From assembly GCA_947630045.1 (NCBI GenBank), contig CANRGC010000005.1:49751-113750 (forward strand): DNA of 64,000 nucleotides, read 5' to 3'. The notes below the pieces were generated by a model that was not told where the DNA came from, made no database searches, and saw only the letters and a program-made list of their open reading frames with translations. The DNA comes from Candidatus Gastranaerophilales bacterium (GTDB lineage: Bacteria; Cyanobacteriota; Vampirovibrionia; Gastranaerophilales; Gastranaerophilaceae). The stretch's first letter is position 1. Each line of letters opens with the position of its first letter. The position numbers and the translations under genes are program-made. This document shows, in pieces, positions 25,383 to 34,023 of the stretch.

Positions 25383-27656
25383 ATGTTTTATAATAGGGCT
25401 CTAACCTTTAATTTTAAAGAAAGAAGGGGTGGGTTTTCGCTTGCGGAAGTTGTTATTACCCTTTTAATCATTTCAATAATTTTAATTTTGGCAGCTCCGC
25501 ATATTACAAAAAAAATGGTTCCCCAAAAGACAGAAGGGGTTGTGTTTACTTATGACGGCAGCAACACAACTGTCAGTGACAAGTGTTTTGTTTATCGAAA
25601 TTCTTCGGGCGGTTATATTTCCACTCATGAGTGTTCCGAATACAGATTTACCGTTCCTGACGGGGTTGAAAAAGTCAACTTAACCCTTGTTGCAGGCGGC
25701 GGCGGGGGCGGGGGCGCCGGCGGCGGAATTATTAATGAAAAAACACAAATTGTTGGAATGCCCTCAGGAAAGAATACAACAGCACCAAATGAAACTTTCG
25801 GGGGTTATTCACAAAATTTTATAAGAAATATTAAAATAAAATTTTTGGCAGCAAAAGGTCTTAGTAGCTCAAAAATAAGCAGTGCTAATGATTTATTTGA
25901 ATATGATAAAACAAACGGCGAAGTTAAAATAAAACAAGCAAAGGGCGGAAATTCTTCACCCGCAGTTGTTGATTTTATAATTCCGCCGGAATTATACAGA
26001 ACGCCTTATGATAATGTTTATCAGGCGTATATCGGTGACAACAATAAAATTAAAGCTACATCCGAACTCACTTCGGGTGATACCACAAAAACAAGTAAAT
26101 TTACCCTTAAACCAAGGTCGGGTAATAATATTGTCATCACTGCAGACAGCACAAAAGGCGAAGTTTCCTGTACTGCAAACGGAGGGAATTGCAAAATTCC
26201 CGATAATAATGTTCTTATGCCGGTTTTAAGTAAGGCAACAAGCGCTTATTCTCTTGACCTTAAATCTTTGCCATATCAATCGAATAAAAGTATCGGAACA
26301 ATTGTGGGCGGAAACGGCGGAAAACTCCCCATATACAGCACCTATGGAAAGGGCGGAAACGGCGGAAATATTAAATGTAATACCTCTTCCGGAACTTATA
26401 GCTTAAAAACTTTTTTAGGAAACAATCTTAACGGCGCTCAAAGCGATATGTATTCTTTGTTAAGCCAAAATGATATCAAATGCACTCTGTCGGGCACTAT
26501 GAACGGAAATGAAGGCGCCGTAATTTATTCTTATGAAGTTGAAACCCCTGGTGGTGTCGGCGGCGGCGGAAGCGGCGGCGGCGCAATCAGAATAGTTGAT
26601 TTTAAAGTAGCTTCCGGAGAAACTTATGTCATTCGTGTCGGAAGAGGCGGAGCAGGCGGCGGAAGCGGTCAATACGGATATAGAACATATAATACTAACA
26701 ATTCTTCAAGCGTAATAAGAAGAAAAGCGGCTAAAAAAGGTGAAAATGGTGACAGCGGCGTTTCAACCTCAATTTGGAAAGTTAACGGTAACGGAACTGA
26801 AACCCTCGTTTATTTTGTAACAGGCGGCTTTGGTGGCGGCGGCGGCGATGTTCAGGATATTACAAGCGCTCTTAGCACAAGCATTCCAAAGACTTTAGAA
26901 AGTGCAGCGGGGATTGTTATTCCTGTTATCGGAAGCGGCACAAAAGAAAATTTGGATGTAAAAAACTTTGATACAACAATTTCAAAAGCTCAATCGGATA
27001 TGAATTCAAATTGTACAAAGTCCGGTCTGGATAGTTTTAATATAGGCTGTTCATCTTCGGCAAAATTCTATACCAGTGGGGATGATATTGTTCAACCCTA
27101 TGCATATTTAAATAATAAACTGACTACAAGCGACAGTTTTAAAAGTGATAGCGGCGGCACCAGCCTGAGAGGTTTATCAGGAAGCGATTATACTTCAGCC
27201 GCAATAACACGTACGTTTAATTCAAAAAAATATCTCACCGCATTTTTTGAAAAGGTAGCTGTTGGCTCGGATACAGGCTATATAGGCGGTCTTGGCGGCT
27301 TTTCCCCCATTGGTGCAAAAGCCGGCTGCGGCGGATTGTTCTTTGGAAATCAAGGCGGTTATAACGGAAGCACTGATAAGCCCGAATATATAGCAAATAA
27401 TGCAAAAACTTTTGAGGTTCAGTCATTTACAAACTCAAACCAATTCACTTTATATAAAGTTTCAGATTATTATGACGGGTGTTCGACATCAACTCCCGAC
27501 GGACATTCCGCTGAATTTATCATGCCAAACCCAAAAACAAAAGATTTGGGTCAAGCGGGCGCCGGCGGGGGCGGGGGCGGATATATGCTCTTTAAAGGCG
27601 CAGGTAAAGGCGGCGACGGTCAAAACGGTTATGTCATGATTGATTGGAGAAAATAA
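25383..27656 (+). CDS. Giant glycine-rich type IV prepilin-like protein 1
   Basis: A 757-residue protein. A 17-residue leader ends RRGG and is followed by FSLAEVVITLLIISIILIL, the class III signal of type IV pilins: prepilin peptidase would cut after G17, leaving an N-methylatable F and the key E at mature position 5. After the helix comes a small beta module with two cysteines (C68, C84), the strand KVNLTLVAG, and an uninterrupted glycine run (105-111). The remainder is a glycine-rich domain with blocks PGGVGGGGSGGG, VRVGRGGAGGGSG-type turns, STSIWKV, AGCGGLFFG, YYDGC and the end GAGKGGDGQNGYVMIDWRK. Many paired cysteines suggest an extracellular site. Normal pilins are 120-200 residues, so this is four to five times larger. 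Closest pattern: glycine-rich domains of surface and tail proteins. Two paralogues follow, 4 nt apart each. Confidence 0.85.
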   Translation: MFYNRALTFNFKERRGGFSLAEVVITLLIISIILILAAPHITKKMVPQKTEGVVFTYDGSNTTVSDKCFVYRNSSGGYISTHECSEYRFTVPDGVEKVNLTLVAGGGGGGGAGGGIINEKTQIVGMPSGKNTTAPNETFGGYSQNFIRNIKIKFLAAKGLSSSKISSANDLFEYDKTNGEVKIKQAKGGNSSPAVVDFIIPPELYRTPYDNVYQAYIGDNNKIKATSELTSGDTTKTSKFTLKPRSGNNIVITADSTKGEVSCTANGGNCKIPDNNVLMPVLSKATSAYSLDLKSLPYQSNKSIGTIVGGNGGKLPIYSTYGKGGNGGNIKCNTSSGTYSLKTFLGNNLNGAQSDMYSLLSQNDIKCTLSGTMNGNEGAVIYSYEVETPGGVGGGGSGGGAIRIVDFKVASGETYVIRVGRGGAGGGSGQYGYRTYNTNNSSSVIRRKAAKKGENGDSGVSTSIWKVNGNGTETLVYFVTGGFGGGGGDVQDITSALSTSIPKTLESAAGIVIPVIGSGTKENLDVKNFDTTISKAQSDMNSNCTKSGLDSFNIGCSSSAKFYTSGDDIVQPYAYLNNKLTTSDSFKSDSGGTSLRGLSGSDYTSAAITRTFNSKKYLTAFFEKVAVGSDTGYIGGLGGFSPIGAKAGCGGLFFGNQGGYNGSTDKPEYIANNAKTFEVQSFTNSNQFTLYKVSDYYDGCSTSTPDGHSAEFIMPNPKTKDLGQAGAGGGGGGYMLFKGAGKGGDGQNGYVMIDWRK

Positions 27657-27692
27657 TTAAATGTATAGATATAAATTTAAAAAAGGCTTTTC
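27609..27692. repeat. 84-bp direct repeat at the junction of prepilin genes 1 and 2 (copy 1)
   Basis: Aligns without gaps to 30016-30099 with 4 mismatches by eye (80 of 84). It covers the last codons of one prepilin gene, the 4-nt spacer and the first codons of the next. The copies are 2407 bp apart, so recombination between them would remove exactly one gene while keeping frames. Confidence 0.88.
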
Positions 27693-30063
27693 GATTATTG
27701 AAGTTTTAATTACGCTTCTTGTTTTATCGCTGATTTTGGTTCTTTTAGCGCCCGTAATGACAAGAAAATTTGCTAAAACGGATACGGACGGAATTGTTTA
27801 TACATATGTAAATAGCGGTTCTTCAACTACTGATAAAAATACTAATCAAGACACAGATAAATGTTTTATCACAACTACAAACTCAGGAACAAGTTATGAA
27901 TATAAGTCATCTCAAAACTGTTCTTCTTATGAATTTGTAGTTCCAAAAGGAGTGACAAGCGTTGACCTTACCCTTGTTGCAGGCGGCGGCGGGGGCGGCG
28001 GCGCTTCGGGAGCAATTTATTATGACACTTATACCTTAGATAACGGCAAAAATGGAAATATAAGCTTAAGATACGGTTATGACCACCTTGATACGGAAGC
28101 TTCAGCTGCGACAGCAGAAGTTAAAAAAAGCTTTAATAATGGCAGCGGCATTAATATAAACGACATTAAAAATGTAATGATTAAATATTTTATGGCAGCA
28201 GGACAACCGAGCAAACTTGCGGGGTGCGAATATCAAACTTGCTATAATAGCGGAACGTCGGCTCTTGATTGTGCAAGATGTGCTGTTTCAGGCACACAAA
28301 CTTGGAAAGACTTTATAGAACACTCTAAATCTTCTGACGGTAAATATTTAACAGGAACCGGCGGAATTTCTTCTCGTGCCGTGGTTGATTATGAAATACC
28401 TATTGAAAATTATCAAACAAGGTTATCTTTAGATAACATTAAACCCAATGGCGGCAAAAACTTACTTATTAATCTTATACATGAATATAATTCAAGAAAA
28501 CAAGCGTCGGAAGAATTCAGTAAAATTACCATGAACCTTTCTCTTAATGACAACAGCTATAGTAATCTTTATTCTCTTTATAGAACCGCCAATGAAACAA
28601 AAGACGGCGGTTTTGGAGAATATAAAGACTATGTTGATATTCCCAAACAAGTCGGAAGTAAAGGCGAGGTAATAAAATATGATAGTTCTACAAAACAACT
28701 TACTTTAAACGGCTCAAATGCAGTTTTAGGCGGTAAAGGCGGAATTGTTGCGGGCGGCAAATTCGGAAGCTGCGGAAGCGGCGCTCAAGGGTATAGTTTT
28801 GTGCAAAAAAACGGAAGCAAAGATGTTGAATATGCGCCCTCATTATATCCGGGACCTGCATGTGCCGGAATATCGGTTGTTTATTTAAGAGAAAACGCCG
28901 CCAAAACTAACGGTTTTGTAAGCCCTTCAGGCGGGGGCGGCGCAGGGGGAAACGCTGTTAAAATTAACGGTTTTGAGGTTTCTCCTAATGAAAAATATAT
29001 TATTCGTGTAGGTCGTGGCGGTCGTGGCGGACTTGGCGGTTCTGATGTAATAAGTGATAAAACAATTACCAGTGTTTCATCAACTACTGCGCCGACAGAT
29101 AAATTAAAAGGTGAAGACGGCGAAAGCGGGGCTTCAACCTCAATTTGGAAAGTTAACAATGACGGAAGCGAAACTCTGGTTTTTCTTGTTACGGGCGGTC
29201 TTGGCGGATTTGGCTCAAGAGGATATATGCAATCAGGAACTGATTACAAAACTTCAGAAACAACAGGGGGCGGAGCTTCGGGAAGACATCCCGCTATGTT
29301 GTTTTCAGGCATAGAATCAAAAGATTTACCGGCTGAAATAAAAAAACTTGACAATAAAGTTGCTGTCGGAACAATAGCCAATAATGATTTCCAATTGGGA
29401 ACCTCAAACAAAATTACCGTTTCCGGAATAAAACTTGAATATCCCTATTTAAGACAAGGAGATACAATTTCTCCGTTCTGGTATTTAAACGCTTATAACA
29501 CAAGTCAAGCCTGCAGAAATAATAGTAGTGATATTTGTCTTGGTGCTTTTGACAGATTTGATACAAAAAATAATCTTGTAACTGTCAGCCAACCTGTTGT
29601 AGACGGACAGAAAAGTGTTGACACCAACGTATATAACGGTTTTTATTACAGAACCCTTTTAGAAAATAATCGGGCAGGTTACACGGGCGGTCTTGGCGGA
29701 TTTTCCGGTCTTGGCACAAAAGCGGGCTGCGGCGGATTATTTATGGGAAATTCAAGAGGCATAACGGTTAACGGAGAGAGTGTAGGTAAAACAAACGAAC
29801 TCTACAAAAACAGATTTATTATGCCCTCTGATTCGGGTACTAATGAAGACAAAAACGCTTACAGGGTGTTTGATTATTATGATAATTGCACTTTAAATTC
29901 AAATGACGGTCAAAGCGCAGAATTTATCCTTCCTAACATTAGAAGTAAAACTTTAGGTCAGGCCGGTTCAGGCGGCGGGGGCGGCGGTTATACCGTTAGC
30001 GACGGTGCCGGAAAAGGCGGCGACGGTCAAAACGGTTATGTTATGATTAATTGGAGAAAATAA
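27661..30063 (+). CDS. Giant glycine-rich type IV prepilin-like protein 2
   Basis: An 800-residue paralogue of the preceding protein. The leader MYRYKFKKG (9 residues) precedes FSIIEVLITLLVLSLILVLLAP, with E at mature position 5. The paired cysteines (C68, C87), VTSVDLTLVAG and a glycine run (108-114) follow in the same order. Later shared blocks are PSGGGGAGGNAVKI, YIIRVGRGGRGGLGG, GESGASTSIWKVNNDG, YTGGLGGFSGLGTKAGCGG, YDNC and the end AGKGGDGQNGYVMINWRK. Specific to this copy are extra cysteine clusters (GCEYQTC near 180, CARC near 200). The stretches between blocks differ strongly from the other two paralogues, which suggests conserved scaffold and variable surface loops. It starts 4 nt after gene 1 and should share its transcript. 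Confidence 0.85.
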   Translation: MYRYKFKKGFSIIEVLITLLVLSLILVLLAPVMTRKFAKTDTDGIVYTYVNSGSSTTDKNTNQDTDKCFITTTNSGTSYEYKSSQNCSSYEFVVPKGVTSVDLTLVAGGGGGGGASGAIYYDTYTLDNGKNGNISLRYGYDHLDTEASAATAEVKKSFNNGSGININDIKNVMIKYFMAAGQPSKLAGCEYQTCYNSGTSALDCARCAVSGTQTWKDFIEHSKSSDGKYLTGTGGISSRAVVDYEIPIENYQTRLSLDNIKPNGGKNLLINLIHEYNSRKQASEEFSKITMNLSLNDNSYSNLYSLYRTANETKDGGFGEYKDYVDIPKQVGSKGEVIKYDSSTKQLTLNGSNAVLGGKGGIVAGGKFGSCGSGAQGYSFVQKNGSKDVEYAPSLYPGPACAGISVVYLRENAAKTNGFVSPSGGGGAGGNAVKINGFEVSPNEKYIIRVGRGGRGGLGGSDVISDKTITSVSSTTAPTDKLKGEDGESGASTSIWKVNNDGSETLVFLVTGGLGGFGSRGYMQSGTDYKTSETTGGGASGRHPAMLFSGIESKDLPAEIKKLDNKVAVGTIANNDFQLGTSNKITVSGIKLEYPYLRQGDTISPFWYLNAYNTSQACRNNSSDICLGAFDRFDTKNNLVTVSQPVVDGQKSVDTNVYNGFYYRTLLENNRAGYTGGLGGFSGLGTKAGCGGLFMGNSRGITVNGESVGKTNELYKNRFIMPSDSGTNEDKNAYRVFDYYDNCTLNSNDGQSAEFILPNIRSKTLGQAGSGGGGGGYTVSDGAGKGGDGQNGYVMINWRK

Positions 30064-30099
30064 TTAAATGTATAGATATAAGTTTAAAAAAGGGTTTTC
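30016..30099. repeat. 84-bp direct repeat at the junction of prepilin genes 2 and 3 (copy 2)
   Basis: Partner of 27609-27692; 4 substitutions and no gaps. The repeat spans the 3' end of gene 2, spacer TTAA and the 5' end of gene 3, up to the prepilin cleavage site. Confidence 0.88.
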
Positions 30100-32353
30100 A
30101 CTTGTTGAAGCATTGGTTTCAATGCTTGTTATTGCTCTGGTTTTTACCCTTGCCGTTCCTTTTATTACAAAAAAATTAGCCGCTAAAGAGCCTACAAACA
30201 GAGATTTTCAAGGGTTTTATTATGAAAACAGACCCTCAGAAGATGTTCTTGGTAAATGCGTTATCGCAGCAAATAATAATGATACAGGAACCTCAATAAC
30301 TTTAAGTGACAGCACCCGTTGTCAGGCTTATGAATTTGTAGTTCCAAAAAAAGTCACAAATATGGATATTACCCTTGTTGCAGGCGGGGGCGGGGGCGGC
30401 GGCGCTTCAGGCGGCATAACATATGAAGAACGTATAAATTCTCCCAAAAATAATAATCAGGCAGTTTTTGTGATGAACTTTGATATCATTAAAAAAATTG
30501 TTATTGATTATATGATAGGAAAAGGCGAAAATGGTCATGCTTCTTCAGGTACTCTTCCGGGGAGCGGCGGAAAGTCAGGCTGGGCAATTGTAAACCATGA
30601 AATTACAAGGTCAGATTTATTTTCAACCTCTTTAGGAGATAATTTAACTCAAACTTTTAAAACAAGCACAGCTACTATCTCTCCTTTGTTTAAAGTGGGG
30701 GTACCATATTTAGATGCGACGGGCAAAAATTACTTCACAGGAAAAGTTGGAGAAACGATTTTTGGAATAGCAAAAAATACTGCAAAATGCTCTATAATAG
30801 AACACTTTATAAAAAGTTATGAAGACTCAGGAACATGCGATATTTATTATCGAATAGCAGCCGGCAGTTACGAATCAAGCAGCGGGTTTAGTTGCAGATA
30901 TACGGAACCGGACGGCTCAAGCGTTAAAGTTAAAACTGATACCTGTGCAAACATTCCGGAATCTTCTAAAAGAAAGCCTGAACAAGGGGAAATTCCGCCC
31001 GCTGTAACAGTAAATTCAAAAATAAATAATGTACAAGCTAACGGCGGCGAAGGCGGCTTTATTAAAGAGGCCGGTCAAGTCGGTTCGGGCGGCATAGGCG
31101 CAAGTATAAAGTGTAACGGTTCATCATGCAGTCTTGACATTGGTAAAACCAACGGTCAAGAAGGCGGAGCCGCAATAAGATTTATTGGTGACTTCCCCGG
31201 AAGAATCGGCGCAGGCGGCGGCGGCGGAGTTGCAATTAAATTAAAAGATTTTCCCGTTAAACCCGGTGAAAAATATACAATTTATGTAGGTTCAGGCGGC
31301 GCAGGCGGTGCGGAAGGCAAAAAAGGGCTTGTGAATAAAATAACAGCTGAGTTAAACAAAAATGCTTCATATAACGTAGAAAGTGCGGAAACAGCCGGAA
31401 CAAGCGGAGTTGGCGGAACTTCAACCGCTATGTACGATGAAAAAGGAAACCTTGTTGTAATGGTTCTTGGCGGATTTGCCGGTTGCCGCGGAGATGTAAG
31501 AGGTGGATTACCGGCGTCGGGTAACTATCTTGGAATTACATCAGTTACATCAATTTATAATAGCGGCAAAAGCGTTCCCGAATTTCCAATGATTTATATC
31601 GGAAAGAGCTATAAAGACGCTGTTAGCAATCACCTTGATACAGATTTTCAAACAATTGCAAGCAGCAATAAGGTAACTAATGTCAGTGTTTCCGGAGATA
31701 ATAAATTTAAAACAGAAAGTTTAACTCTTAAAAGATTGATTTATAATTCTGAAAATCATCTTGTCCCGAGTCTTTTAAGTTCAAATTCGCAGGATATTTA
31801 CAGAAAAAACAACTCTAAACCTGAAAGTGATGATAAATTTCAGGGGTTGGGAAGTTTTGTAAACTATGAAACAAGCACGGATGACAACAATAATAATTCA
31901 TATATATACAAAACTCCCGAAACAGCCACATTAAGTATATATAACGGTTTTTATGCAAGATATTTAAACAGAGATGAATTTGTTTACGCAGGTGGTCTTG
32001 GCGGATTTTCCGGTCTTGGCACAAAAACAGGTTGCGGCGGCGGTTTTGTCGGCAATCTTGACGGAAAAGGCGCAAATAAAGCAAATACAAGTTATAAGGG
32101 CACTTTTATTTTGGGAGCCAATAATAAAAGCCGATTATATTCAGTCAATACATATTTTGATAACTGCAACATAAATTCTCCGAACGGTCAAACTGCGGAA
32201 TTTATTGCGCCTTCAATTTCTTCCGTTGAAGGAAAAACGCTTGGACAAGCGGGTGCAGGCGGCGGCGGAGGCGGCTGGAGCAGCGAAAAAGGCGCAGGCA
32301 GAGGCGGCAGAGGTCAAGACGGCTATGCATTCATAGATTGGAAAAGACCATAA
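30068..32353 (+). CDS. Giant glycine-rich type IV prepilin-like protein 3
   Basis: A 761-residue third paralogue. Leader MYRYKFKKG, then FSLVEALVSMLVIALVFTLAVP with E at mature position 5. The N-terminal beta module keeps both cysteines (C64, C85), and MDITLVAG leads to the glycine run (106-112). Shared blocks: GAGGGGGVAIKLKDFPV, YTIYVGSGGAGGAEG, GGTSTAMYDEKGNLVVM, YAGGLGGFSGLGTKTGCGGG, FDNC, and a C-terminal GAGRGGRGQDGYAFIDWKRP. The usual STSIWKV is STAMYDE here, the main departure from paralogues 1 and 2. It closes the operon; a strong terminator begins 9 nt after the stop. No prepilin peptidase or pilus motor genes are in the window. Confidence 0.85.
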   Translation: MYRYKFKKGFSLVEALVSMLVIALVFTLAVPFITKKLAAKEPTNRDFQGFYYENRPSEDVLGKCVIAANNNDTGTSITLSDSTRCQAYEFVVPKKVTNMDITLVAGGGGGGGASGGITYEERINSPKNNNQAVFVMNFDIIKKIVIDYMIGKGENGHASSGTLPGSGGKSGWAIVNHEITRSDLFSTSLGDNLTQTFKTSTATISPLFKVGVPYLDATGKNYFTGKVGETIFGIAKNTAKCSIIEHFIKSYEDSGTCDIYYRIAAGSYESSSGFSCRYTEPDGSSVKVKTDTCANIPESSKRKPEQGEIPPAVTVNSKINNVQANGGEGGFIKEAGQVGSGGIGASIKCNGSSCSLDIGKTNGQEGGAAIRFIGDFPGRIGAGGGGGVAIKLKDFPVKPGEKYTIYVGSGGAGGAEGKKGLVNKITAELNKNASYNVESAETAGTSGVGGTSTAMYDEKGNLVVMVLGGFAGCRGDVRGGLPASGNYLGITSVTSIYNSGKSVPEFPMIYIGKSYKDAVSNHLDTDFQTIASSNKVTNVSVSGDNKFKTESLTLKRLIYNSENHLVPSLLSSNSQDIYRKNNSKPESDDKFQGLGSFVNYETSTDDNNNNSYIYKTPETATLSIYNGFYARYLNRDEFVYAGGLGGFSGLGTKTGCGGGFVGNLDGKGANKANTSYKGTFILGANNKSRLYSVNTYFDNCNINSPNGQTAEFIAPSISSVEGKTLGQAGAGGGGGGWSSEKGAGRGGRGQDGYAFIDWKRP

Positions 32354-32361
32354 AACAAATT

Positions 32362-32397
32362 AATTGCGGGGCGAAAAATCATCTTGCCCCGCAATTT
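32362..32397. terminator. Bidirectional terminator between prepilin operon and hydG
   Basis: Stem AATTGCGGGGC (32362-32372) pairs with its exact complement at 32386-32396, loop 13 nt, followed by a T run. It separates convergent genes ending at 32353 and 32398. Confidence 0.88.
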
Positions 32398-33810
32398 TTA
32401 AAACCTTAAATCTCTTTTACCCGAGTTAATTTCTTTTATATTTTCTATGACTTTTTCTTTTAAATTTTGAGATGTTATTTGTTCAATTTCTTCTTTGATA
32501 ACTTTTTCGCCGATTTCTTTTGTTTCTTTTGAAGCGTAATCGTTTAAATATTCTTTTAATGTCATAATGGCATTCGGGGCGCAAAAATTATGAATTTCTT
32601 CTTTTTTGCAAACTTTCATAAACCCTGAACCCACTCTGCCCAGACGATAGCAAGCTGTGCAAAAACTCGGGATATAGCCCATTTCTAAAAGCCAGCGGGT
32701 AACTTCATCCAGACTTCTTAAGTCTGAAACATCAAACTGGGCGGTATTTTCCTTTTCTTCTTCGACATAACCGCCGACAGATGTCTTTGAGCCGCCTGAA
32801 ATCTGTGTTATTCCAAGGTGGAGCGCACGTTTTCTTACTTCTTTTGATTCTCTTGTTGAAATAATCATGCCCGTATAAGGAACGGCAATTCTTAAAACGG
32901 CAATAATTTTGAGGAAGGTTTCATCATCAATTCCGTTGTCAAAAACATCGGGGTTAATATCATCCGCCCTTTTAATTCTTGGTACCGAAATTGTATGAGG
33001 ACCGACGCCGAACTTTGCTTCAAGGTGTTCTGCGTGCATTAAAATTCCGACAAGTTCATAACGATAAAGGCTTAAACCGTATAAAACCCCGAGCCCTACA
33101 TCGTCAATTCCCGCTTCCATGGCTCTGTCCATTGCTTCCGTATGATAAGCATAGTTGTGTTTCGGACCTTTCGGGTGAAGGTTTTCATAGTTTTCTTTAT
33201 GGTAAGTTTCCTGAAAAAGAATATAGGTGCCAATTCCCGCTTCTTTTAATTTTTTATAATTTTCAATCGTGGTGGCTGCAATATTGACGTTCACCCTTCT
33301 TATTGCACCATTTTTGTGTTTGATTGAATAAATTGTTTTAATTGAGTCAAGAATATATTCAATCGGGTTATTTACAGGGTCTTCGCCCGCTTCAATCGCC
33401 AAGCGTTTGTGTCCCATATCCTGCAAGGCAATGACTTCTTTTTTGATTTCATCTTGAGTTAATTTTTTTCTTAAAATATGTTTGTTTTTAAAGTGATAAG
33501 GGCAATAAACACACCCGTTTACACAATAATTTGAAAGATATAAGGGCGCAAAAAGAACAATTCTGTTTCCGTAAAAATCTTTCTTAATTTGTTCGGCTAA
33601 AGAAAAAATTTCTTTATTTTTATCTTCAAGCTCACAATCTAACAATAAAAGCGCCTCTTTGTGAGATAAGCCTTTTTTAAGTCGTGCCTTTTTTAAAATT
33701 TCATCAATAATATCAGGATTATTTTTGTTTTCATCCGCATACTTTATCGTGTTTAAGATTTCATTATGGTCAATAAATTCTTCCGCTTTATCTGATTTAG
33801 GATTATACAT
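32398..33810 (-). CDS. hydG: [FeFe]-hydrogenase maturation radical SAM enzyme HydG
   Basis: HydG cleaves tyrosine to supply CO and cyanide for the hydrogenase H-cluster. I start at ATG 33810 (470 residues), which has AGAGG 8 nt upstream; the longer frame (33843) lacks one. The radical SAM cluster motif is CVNGCVYC (CxxxCxxC, about residues 86-93). The C-terminal second-cluster motif FCTACYRLGRVGSGFM, followed by further cysteines, separates HydG from the thiamine enzyme ThiH. Other matches: LAIEAGEDP, VNVNIAATT, YILFQETYH. HydE, HydF and the hydrogenase itself are not in the window, so the gene is separated from its partners. Presence implies hydrogen metabolism under anaerobic conditions. 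Confidence 0.93.
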   Translation of the reverse strand: MYNPKSDKAEEFIDHNEILNTIKYADENKNNPDIIDEILKKARLKKGLSHKEALLLLDCELEDKNKEIFSLAEQIKKDFYGNRIVLFAPLYLSNYCVNGCVYCPYHFKNKHILRKKLTQDEIKKEVIALQDMGHKRLAIEAGEDPVNNPIEYILDSIKTIYSIKHKNGAIRRVNVNIAATTIENYKKLKEAGIGTYILFQETYHKENYENLHPKGPKHNYAYHTEAMDRAMEAGIDDVGLGVLYGLSLYRYELVGILMHAEHLEAKFGVGPHTISVPRIKRADDINPDVFDNGIDDETFLKIIAVLRIAVPYTGMIISTRESKEVRKRALHLGITQISGGSKTSVGGYVEEEKENTAQFDVSDLRSLDEVTRWLLEMGYIPSFCTACYRLGRVGSGFMKVCKKEEIHNFCAPNAIMTLKEYLNDYASKETKEIGEKVIKEEIEQITSQNLKEKVIENIKEINSGKRDLRF

Positions 33811-34011
33811 AATTTTGCCTCTTTTCACTTGATATGCTAACACAAAATTTTAAAATTGTTATATCCGAAAAAAGATAAATTTCGTTATTCTTTTATTTTT
33901 TTAATTTGAATTTTAATTTAGTCTTTACGGTTAAATATCATAAAAAAACTTATCTTTGGGGGTTATAAAATTTTTTATTAAATATTCTATATTTTTAGAG
34001 CAAATGTCTGT

Positions 34012-34017
34012 TATAAT
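34012..34017 (+). promoter_or_regulatory. -10 box of the coiled-repeat protein gene, likely leaderless
   Basis: A consensus TATAAT at 34012-34017 lies 6 nt before the ATG at 34024. No ribosome binding site is present. The -35 region is poor. Confidence 0.5.
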
Positions 34018-34023
34018 ACATGT

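Noticed and set aside
28881..29159. Minus-strand proline-rich frame (PPSPPRPPRPTR)
   Set aside because: It is the antisense of a glycine-rich block of prepilin 2; GGC codons read backwards as proline/alanine. No ribosome site or independent support.
25383..32353. Prophage tail-fibre genes
   Set aside because: Glycine-rich domains do occur in tail fibres, but the prepilin leaders are complete in all three genes and no phage structural gene is nearby.
32398..33810. Thiamine biosynthesis enzyme ThiH
   Set aside because: The C-terminal cysteine motif CTACYRLGRVGSGFM and following cysteines are specific to HydG.
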